Position numbers and translations under genes: made by a program. Under the pieces are notes generated by a model. That model had not been told where the DNA came from, made no database searches, and saw nothing but the letters and a program-made list of their open reading frames with translations. This document shows, piece after piece, positions 1 through 4,145 of a stretch of DNA of 5,771 nt (the first letter of the stretch is position 1; each line of letters starts with the position of its first letter). The stretch comes from JAJKJG01 sp036389455 (lineage in GTDB: Bacteria; Pseudomonadota; Alphaproteobacteria; Rhizobiales; Beijerinckiaceae), in NCBI GenBank assembly GCA_036389455.1, contig DASVPW010000111.1, forward strand, positions 1 to 5,771. The letters run 5' to 3'.

Positions 1-155
1 TGGGCCGGGCAGGCCCACTGGCAATCGACCACCTTGTGGAAGTAATCGGGATTGCGGATGTCGGTGGGCGGCATGCCGCCCCTGGCTGCGCCGGCCGCCC
101 CGGCCGGATGCTCCGCGAGATCGACGCCCCCGCGGGCACTCTGTTCACCTTGCAT
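1..155 (-). CDS. N-terminal fragment of a GltD-like FAD/NAD(P)H-dependent oxidoreductase (partial, runs off left edge)
   Basis: Reading the minus strand from ATG at 155-153 gives 51 open codons to the window edge with no stop. Residues 1-31 are low-complexity Gly/Ala-rich. Residues 35-51 read NPDYFHKVVDCQWACPA. From family knowledge this resembles the start of the Fe-S domain (Fer4_20 type) at the N-terminus of glutamate synthase small-subunit-like flavoproteins, where Cys residues such as C45 and C49 help hold 4Fe-4S clusters; FAD and NAD(P) Rossmann folds would follow outside the window. The 155 start is chosen because GAGGA lies 4 nt upstream (160-164). An internal ATG at 74-72 (Met28) is possible, since the recognisable homology begins only near residue 32. 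The gene is divergent from the DMT transporter. The exact enzyme and substrate cannot be told from this fragment; it could equally be an unassigned FAD-dependent oxidoreductase of the same superfamily. Confidence 0.72.
   Translation of the reverse strand, partial: MQGEQSARGGVDLAEHPAGAAGAARGGMPPTDIRNPDYFHKVVDCQWACPA
66..81. repeat. 16-bp perfect palindrome
   Basis: GGGCGGCATGCCGCCC is perfectly self-complementary with no loop. It lies in the N-terminal coding part of the oxidoreductase fragment, around the alternative ATG at 74-72. It may be chance in a GC-rich Gly/Ala/Pro linker or a protein-binding site. Confidence 0.45.
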
Positions 156-381
156 CGTGTCCTCGCCTTGGGGCGGCTCGCGTCCGCTTCTCGTGACGGC
201 GGGCGTCGGGGTCGACCCGGGCCCGCTTATTACACCCGTCCTTCCGCTTCGTGAACCCGGCCGTTTCGCCGCGCCAACAGCCGTTTTCATGAGCCTGTTA
301 TGCTGAACGGAGCGTAAACGGATGGTTTTGCTGCGCCGCAACAGCGCTGGCTCACGACCGGCGGCCGACCTTCAGAGTCAA

Positions 382-444
382 TCGTCAGTCGTGTAGCCGG
401 ACGGCGCGGGATGGGGCAAAGGGAGACCCAATCACGACCGACGA
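382..444 (+). repeat. Imperfect inverted repeat in the DMT transporter leader
   Basis: TCGTCAGTCGTG at 382-393 pairs with CACGACCGACGA at 433-444 at 11 of 12 positions (one A-C mismatch), enclosing a 39-nt loop. It ends 16 nt before the AAGGAG ribosome-binding site of the transporter gene, so it would lie in the mRNA leader if transcription starts upstream of 382. No ligand-binding RNA family is recognised, and no function is claimed. Confidence 0.4.
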
Positions 445-460
445 CTGGCGACCGACTTCC

Positions 461-466
461 AAGGAG
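461..466 (+). promoter_or_regulatory. Ribosome-binding site deciding the GTG start of the DMT transporter
   Basis: AAGGAG is followed by a 5-nt spacer and GTG at 472. It is a near-consensus Shine-Dalgarno sequence and the main reason for choosing the non-ATG start. The next in-frame Met lies inside the first membrane helix and would be too late. Confidence 0.8.
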
Positions 467-471
467 CGCAC

Positions 472-1386
472 GTGAGCGAAGGCGAGCGGCCCCGCGACGA
501 CCTCAACCGCGCGGTGGCCTATATGCTCATCGCGGCGGTGCTGATCCCGCTCCTCAACGCGTCCGCGAAGTACCTCGCCGCCACCTATCCGATCCTCGAG
601 ATCGCCTGGGCGCGCTATGCCGGGCATTTCGTCTACATGCTCCTGTTCTTCGTCCCCCGCCGGGGCTTGAGGCTGCTCGCCTGCTCGCGACCTGGGCTCC
701 AGCTCGTGCGCTCGACGCTGCTGTGCCTCTCGACCCTCATCTTCATCGCCGGCCTGCCCCACGTGCCGCTGGCGACCGCAGCGGCGATCAGCTTCACGGG
801 GCCGTTCATCGTGACGGCGCTGGCACCCTTCGTTCTGGCTGAGCGGGTCGGGCCGGCGCGGTGGCTCGCCGTCGCGGTCGGGTTCGTCGGCGCGCTCGTC
901 GTGGTCCGCCCCGGCATGGCGGGGACGAACGCCGCCGCCTTCCTGTTCTTCGGCAGCGCGTTCTTCTCGGCGCTGTACCAGCTCCTGACGCGCAAGCTCG
1001 CGGCGCACGACCCGGCCGAGACCTCGATCACCTACATCGCGCTCGCCGGCTTCGTGCTGACCACGGTCCCCCTGCCGTTCGTCTGGGAGACCCCGCGCTC
1101 GTGGAGCGACGCCGTGATCTTCCTCGGCCTCGGCCTGTTCGGCGGCTTCGGCCACTACTTCCTGGTGCGCGCCTTCGAGCTCGCGCCGGCGCCGTTCGTC
1201 TCGCCCTTCAACTACGCGCAGCTCCTCGGCGCGGCGCTCCTCGGCTTCGTCGTCTTCGGCCAGGTCCCCGACGCCTTCGTGTGGATCGGCGCCGCGATCA
1301 TCGCGGGGAGCGGGATCTTCATGCTCTACGTGGAGCGGCGCCGGGTGCGGGCGAAGGCCGCGCCGCGGCTCTCGGCGGGGGAGTAG
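472..1386 (+). CDS. DMT superfamily transporter with two EamA domains
   Basis: This 304-aa integral inner-membrane protein has about ten hydrophobic segments (roughly residues 14-31, 43-60, 80-97, 101-121, 130-146, 155-172, 185-203, 215-232, 246-262, 269-287). They are arranged as two repeated five-helix halves (about 14-146 and 155-287), and the length is normal for EamA drug/metabolite transporters. The first half ends with the family-typical ER-(V)G-x-x-RW...GxxGxxxVxRPG pattern (residues 124-148). Charged tails sit at both ends (RPRDDLNR; VERRRVRAK), consistent with both termini in the cytoplasm. The GTG start follows a good AAGGAG site. The VOC gene begins 3 nt after the stop, so the two are almost certainly co-transcribed. 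EamA proteins export or import amino acids, nucleosides, metabolites or toxic compounds; nothing here identifies the substrate. Confidence 0.92.
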   Translation: MSEGERPRDDLNRAVAYMLIAAVLIPLLNASAKYLAATYPILEIAWARYAGHFVYMLLFFVPRRGLRLLACSRPGLQLVRSTLLCLSTLIFIAGLPHVPLATAAAISFTGPFIVTALAPFVLAERVGPARWLAVAVGFVGALVVVRPGMAGTNAAAFLFFGSAFFSALYQLLTRKLAAHDPAETSITYIALAGFVLTTVPLPFVWETPRSWSDAVIFLGLGLFGGFGHYFLVRAFELAPAPFVSPFNYAQLLGAALLGFVVFGQVPDAFVWIGAAIIAGSGIFMLYVERRRVRAKAAPRLSAGE

Positions 1387-1389
1387 GGG

Positions 1390-1770
1390 ATGATCGACCA
1401 CGTCTCGGTCGGGGTGCGCTCGCTCGCCGAGGCCGAGCGCTTCTACGCGGCGGTCCTCGGGGCGCTGGGCTACGCGGCGCTCGAGCGGCGCGAGCGCACG
1501 GTCGGCTTCGGCAAGCGCTACCCCGAGCTCTGGATCAACCTGCGCCCCGCGATGCCGCGCGATCCCGAGACCGGCGCGCACGTCTGCCTGCGCGCCCGCT
1601 CGCCGGAGGAGGTCGACGCCTTCCACCGCTTAGGCCTCGCGAACGGCGGGACCGACGACGGCCCGCCCGGACGGCGCGCCCACGACGATCCCGCCCGCAC
1701 CTACTACGCCGCCTTCGTCCGCGACCCCGACGGCAACCGTCTCGAGGCGGTGTGCTTCGTCGAGGGGTGA
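1390..1770 (+). CDS. VOC family protein (glyoxalase/bleomycin-resistance fold)
   Basis: This 126-aa soluble single-domain protein opens with IDHVSVGVRSLAEAERFY, the classic first beta-alpha unit of the vicinal oxygen chelate fold. It closes with the equally typical FVRDPDGNRLEAVCF strand (109-123). His4, His64 (GAHVCLRA) and Glu119 sit where family members place metal ligands, so it is probably a metal-binding enzyme such as a lyase, isomerase or dioxygenase, or a resistance protein. The substrate is not evident. The length (about 120-130 aa) is usual for single-module VOC proteins, which act as dimers. ATG 1390 is preceded by GGGGGAG (1377-1383) with a 6-nt spacer, inside the end of the transporter gene; the 3-nt gap implies one operon. 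Its TGA abuts the stop of the convergent cytochrome c gene with no base between. Confidence 0.92.
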   Translation: MIDHVSVGVRSLAEAERFYAAVLGALGYAALERRERTVGFGKRYPELWINLRPAMPRDPETGAHVCLRARSPEEVDAFHRLGLANGGTDDGPPGRRAHDDPARTYYAAFVRDPDGNRLEAVCFVEG

Positions 1771-2298
1771 TCAGCGCTGCGTCAACAGGTACGCCGCCAT
1801 GTCGCGGGCTTCGCGCTTCGAGATGCCGGTGACCGGCATCGCGCTCTTCGGGTCGACCTCGCGGGGGTTGTGGATCCACTGGACGAGGTTCTCGGGCGTG
1901 TTGGGGAGGCGGCCGCCGAGGTAGAGGCGGGCGCCGACGTCGGTAAGGGGCGGGCCGATCCGGCCTTTCGGCCAGCGCACGCCGGGAACGTCGTGGCAGC
2001 CGGCGCAGCCGTGCTGCAGGGCGATCCGCGGCCCCTGCCTCGGGTCGCCCTGCGTCAGGCGCCGCGACAGGGCGTCGGTCTCGCGGGAGCGCTTCATCTG
2101 GAGGGCCGCCGCGACCGCGCCGGCGGCGACGAGGGCGCCGACGAGAAGGATGAGGGCGAGCGTGCCCCTATTGAAGCGTCCCTGGTCCTCCGCCGCTGCG
2201 GTCGGCGCGCGGCGCGCGCGCCCTTCCGCCCAGGCCGGCCGCCCGCCGGCGAGGGCCAGGAGAATCGACCAGACGAGGCCGGTGAGCCACCTAGGCAT
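1771..2298 (-). CDS. Membrane-attached mono-heme c-type cytochrome, last gene of the oxidase operon
   Basis: This 175-aa protein has a class I cytochrome c domain at about 83-175: heme-attachment motif C98-A-G-C101-H102, a Gly-Pro-Pro-Leu turn (115-118), LPNTPENLVQWI (131-142) and M154 in SAMP as the probable distal heme ligand. It probably carries electrons at the periplasmic face, feeding the oxidase encoded upstream or forming part of it. The N-terminus is unusual: a short signal-like hydrophobic segment (about 5-17, with AWA at 22-24) and a second, stronger membrane segment (about 46-66). The ATG at 2298 overlaps the ctaG stop by 8 nt (ATGCCTAG) and has GGGAGG 5 nt upstream (2304-2309). 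No downstream ATG, GTG or TTG occurs before the second hydrophobic segment. The gene ends exactly against the convergent VOC gene. Confidence 0.93.
   Translation of the reverse strand: MPRWLTGLVWSILLALAGGRPAWAEGRARRAPTAAAEDQGRFNRGTLALILLVGALVAAGAVAAALQMKRSRETDALSRRLTQGDPRQGPRIALQHGCAGCHDVPGVRWPKGRIGPPLTDVGARLYLGGRLPNTPENLVQWIHNPREVDPKSAMPVTGISKREARDMAAYLLTQR
1822..1840. repeat. 19-bp palindrome inside the 3' end of the cytochrome c gene
   Basis: GATGCCGGTGACCGGCATC has 9-bp arms around one central base. As RNA it would form an 8-bp stem with a 3-nt loop on either strand. It encodes M154-P-V-T-G-I, including the presumed heme ligand, and lies about 50-70 bases beyond the stop of the VOC gene. 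No T-run follows on either side, so it is not a classical intrinsic terminator, but it could stall polymerase or protect 3' ends of the convergent transcripts. Confidence 0.55.
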
Positions 2299-3202
2299 GG
2301 GCGCCTCCCGCGAGGCGCGGGGCCGACCGGCCGATCCACAGGGCTGCGAGGACGAGCGCCGCGACCGTATAGGCGACGCCTGCCGGCACCCACATGACGA
2401 GGCCTGCGACCTGCTGGTCCTCGAGCGGCGTCAGGCCGAAGCTCGGGGCGAAGACGCCTTGGGCCGGATACCACGGCGCCTTCGAGACCGTCAGCAGGAC
2501 GCCGAGGAGGCCGGTGTGGAGCGCCGTCGCGAAGAGATAGAAGACCGCCGCGCCGTAGCCGCGGGCGCGGGCGCGTCCCCACAGGAGCGACCACCAGAAC
2601 AGGAGGGCCGTGACCAAAAAACTCAGATGCTGGAGCCAGTGCGCGAGGCCGTCCGCCAGCACGAGGTTGTAGAGGGCCGGCATGTGCCAGGCCCAGAGCG
2701 CGATCCCGTGCAGGAGGGTCGCGACGAGGGGGTCGGTCAGGACGCGCCAGGCCGCCGCGACGGCCGGCATCCGCCCGATGCCCCCGACCGGGCCGCGCCA
2801 GCGCGCCGGCAGCGCCCACATCATGACGCCGCCGGGGCGGGCGGCGACGATCAGCGGCGCCGCCGCGACCATCAGGATCTCGTGCTCGATCATGTGCGCC
2901 GTGAAGAGGTGCTCGCCAAGCCAGTGCAGGGGCGACACGAGGGCAAGCGCCAAGAAGGTCCAGCCGGTCCAGAACGAGGCCGCCTGCCAATAGCGCACGC
3001 CGCGCCCGGTGCCGGCCCGGCGCCACAGGCGGAGCGTCCCGACGAGGTAGAGCAGTGCCGAGAGGTAGAGCGGGACGACGACGCGCAGATCGTAGGTCCA
3101 GGCCGCGTCGATCGAGGCGTAGGCCGCCGGGCCGTGGTGTGCCGCGGCCGGAAGCGCGGCGAGCGTCAGCGCGAGGGCGAGAACCGCCGTCACCGCTCGC
3201 AC
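2291..3202 (-). CDS. ctaG: Caa3-type cytochrome c oxidase assembly protein CtaG
   Basis: Membrane protein of 303 aa from GTG 3202 (300 aa from GTG 3193), matching the caa3_CtaG family, which supports assembly of heme-copper oxidase, probably copper delivery to the CuA/CuB region. It is distinct from the Cox11-type protein that shares the name. Residues 1-21 look like a signal peptide (RAVTAVLALALTLAALPAAA) followed by His22-His23. About seven membrane helices follow. His-rich family motifs are HMIEHEIL (103-110), HGIALWAWHMP (165-175), WLQHLSF (189-195) and ALHTGLLG (227-234), with DQQVAGLVMWVP (262-273) near the end. The open frame continues upstream to 3514, but that part lies over the preceding gene and is Arg/Pro-rich nonsense. 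GTG 3202 is preferred because it supplies an Arg for the signal peptide n-region; GTG 3193 gives a neat GTGA overlap. Neither has a strong ribosome-binding site, suggesting translational coupling. Confidence 0.9.
   Translation of the reverse strand: MRAVTAVLALALTLAALPAAAHHGPAAYASIDAAWTYDLRVVVPLYLSALLYLVGTLRLWRRAGTGRGVRYWQAASFWTGWTFLALALVSPLHWLGEHLFTAHMIEHEILMVAAAPLIVAARPGGVMMWALPARWRGPVGGIGRMPAVAAAWRVLTDPLVATLLHGIALWAWHMPALYNLVLADGLAHWLQHLSFLVTALLFWWSLLWGRARARGYGAAVFYLFATALHTGLLGVLLTVSKAPWYPAQGVFAPSFGLTPLEDQQVAGLVMWVPAGVAYTVAALVLAALWIGRSAPRLAGGAHA
2301..2318 (-). promoter_or_regulatory. Hairpin burying the cytochrome c ribosome-binding site
   Basis: GCGCCTC and GAGGCGC form a perfect 7-bp, six-G:C stem with a 4-nt loop, ending 2 nt before the ATG at 2298. 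On the minus-strand mRNA the Shine-Dalgarno GGGAGG (2304-2309) lies in the loop plus the 3' arm. The sequence is also the last codons of ctaG, so ribosomes finishing ctaG would melt it and expose the site. Confidence 0.5.
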
Positions 3203-3549
3203 CCGTTCAGCACGAGGCCGGCCGCCCCTTGGGTCAGGATGACGAGCGCGAACAGGATGCCGATGAGGGTGCCGACGACCGCGAGGAGCTGGCGCGGCGC
3301 CTCGAGGAGGCCGGCCCTGACCTCCGTGGCGTCGGCCGCGGGCGAGTTCCAGGCCCGCCAGGAGAGGAAGGCGCCGCCAAGCGCAATGGCTGCCAGCACG
3401 AGGGCGATCCACGGCACGAGGTTGACCTTGTGGGCGCAGATCCAGGGGGTCAGGGCGTAGTTCAACTGCGTGCTGACGCCCCAGGCGCCGGGCCCGGCCC
3501 ACAGGCCCGCCCAAGGAGCGCGGGGCGAGGTCTCGAAGCGGCTCACCAT
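3190..3549 (-). CDS. Small membrane protein of the oxidase operon (119 aa, function unassigned)
   Basis: The frame starts at ATG 3549, overlapping the subunit III stop (ATGGTGA, 7 nt), and ends in TGA 3192-3190, overlapping the start of ctaG. Three hydrophobic segments are visible: about 20-39 (GPGAWGVSTQLNYALTPWIC), 45-66 and 88-112. A conserved-looking stretch LNYALTPWICAHK (29-41) places Tyr, Trp, Cys and His near a membrane border. The C-terminus NGCER is short and polar. Its place between subunit III and ctaG suggests a small oxidase subunit or assembly factor. It may correspond to CoxP of the Bradyrhizobium coxMNOP operon, but that is recalled only loosely and not demonstrated. The longer open frame upstream to 4332 is not used: that part is Arg/Pro-rich and lies antiphase to subunit III. 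No strong ribosome-binding site is present, so translation is probably coupled. Confidence 0.8.
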   Translation of the reverse strand: MVSRFETSPRAPWAGLWAGPGAWGVSTQLNYALTPWICAHKVNLVPWIALVLAAIALGGAFLSWRAWNSPAADATEVRAGLLEAPRQLLAVVGTLIGILFALVILTQGAAGLVLNGCER

Positions 3550-4145
3550 CGCGGCACCCAGTAGATCAGGAGGTACATCGGCACCCACGAGCCGACGACG
3601 AAGTACCAGTAGAAGGCGTTGTCCTCGACGTCGGCGAAGCGCTTGCCCTTCCCGTGCCGGGTGAACATGAGCACGGTCAGGACCACGGTGTCGGCGAGGT
3701 CGGTGATGATGTGGGTCGCGTGGAGGGCGAGGAGGAGCCAGGTCGCGGAGCCGTAGGCGTTCTGGTCCCAGCGCACCTTGAGCTGAGTGAACTCGTAGAA
3801 GCGGATCGCGAGGAGCACGAAGCCGATCGCCGTCATGACGACGAGCCAGCGCCGTACGGCGGGAAGGTCCTCCTCGCGGGCGTCGCGCTCGGCCTTCCAG
3901 TTCGGCCAGAGGCTCGCGAGGAGGATCGCGAGGACGGCGGTGCCGGGCCAGTGGTTCGGCGGGGCGTCGGCGAGCGGCCACTGCGGGTTGACGTGGACGA
4001 GGTAGAGGTAGGTCGCGATCGCGAGGGCGAAGCCCATGCCCTCGATCACGCAGAACCCGAGGGTTCCCCACCACGTCGTCATGGTGGTGCCGAAGGCGTA
4101 GGTCGGCAGGGCCGAGACGTCCTCGACGATGCGCTGCCGCTTCAT
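3543..4145 (-). CDS. ctaE: Cytochrome c oxidase subunit III (five-helix form)
   Basis: This 200-aa inner-membrane protein of the COX3 family binds no metal. In known oxidases this subunit stabilises subunit I and supports sustained turnover. Five membrane helices are visible (about 28-50, 68-83, 99-117, 134-160, 177-197). Family landmarks are RFYEFT with E118, LHATHI (141-146) and the final-helix YWYFVVGSW (179-187). The full-length family has seven helices; the missing first two appear on the C-terminus of subunit I, as in Bacillus and Thermus caa3-type enzymes. In the last motif the common His and Asp of YWHFVD are Tyr181 and Val184. ATG 4145 overlaps the ctaD stop (ATGA) and has GGAGG 7 nt upstream (4153-4157). 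It is the homologue of CoxO in coxMNOP-type operons if that assignment holds. Confidence 0.93.
   Translation of the reverse strand: MKRQRIVEDVSALPTYAFGTTMTTWWGTLGFCVIEGMGFALAIATYLYLVHVNPQWPLADAPPNHWPGTAVLAILLASLWPNWKAERDAREEDLPAVRRWLVVMTAIGFVLLAIRFYEFTQLKVRWDQNAYGSATWLLLALHATHIITDLADTVVLTVLMFTRHGKGKRFADVEDNAFYWYFVVGSWVPMYLLIYWVPRW

Larger units (their letters stand above)
156..471. promoter_or_regulatory. Divergent intergenic region between the oxidoreductase fragment and the DMT transporter
   Basis: These 316 bases carry no convincing gene; short open frames here lack conserved-looking protein. As the only gap between divergent genes, the region must contain the promoters of both. Leftward candidate: an A/T island at 227-234 reading TGTAAT / TAATAA on the minus strand, with TTCACG (250-255) 15-17 bp upstream. 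This is a partial match to a sigma70-like promoter. Rightward candidate: an extended -10-like TGTTATGCT at 296-304 with no good -35. Both are weak. Other content is a 10-bp palindrome GGGTCGACCC at 209-218, two copies of CGACCGAC (435-442 and 449-456), and an imperfect stem with arms at 382-393 and 433-444. No terminator or operator could be assigned. Confidence 0.4.

Noticed and set aside
36..306. Two overlapping plus-strand small open frames near the left edge
   Set aside because: No conserved features. The minus strand of 1-155 encodes a recognisable Fe-S flavoprotein N-terminus, and the rest is the divergent promoter region.
385..1626. 413-codon open frame on the minus strand opposite the transporter and VOC genes
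   Set aside because: Its product is Arg/Glu/Gly-rich without domains, and it is the antisense of two clear genes in high-GC DNA.
861..1832. 323-codon plus-strand open frame over the transporter and VOC genes
   Set aside because: Arg-rich frame-shifted translation of the real genes; no protein-like hydrophobic or motif pattern.
1771..1860. Intrinsic terminator after the VOC or cytochrome c gene
   Set aside because: The palindrome at 1822-1840 has no following T-run on either strand, so only a hairpin is claimed.
2094..3026. 310-codon minus-strand open frame over ctaG and cytochrome c
   Set aside because: Alternate frame of ctaG with Arg/Pro-rich product; the CtaG motifs are in the other frame.
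2150..3460. 436-codon plus-strand open frame opposite cytochrome c, ctaG and the small membrane protein
   Set aside because: Highly charged Arg/Glu/Asp-rich antisense frame, while the minus strand has recognisable families throughout.
3203..3514. 104-residue N-terminal extension of ctaG
   Set aside because: It overlaps the whole small membrane protein gene and is Arg/Pro/Gly-rich; a signal peptide begins right at the GTG starts 3202/3193.
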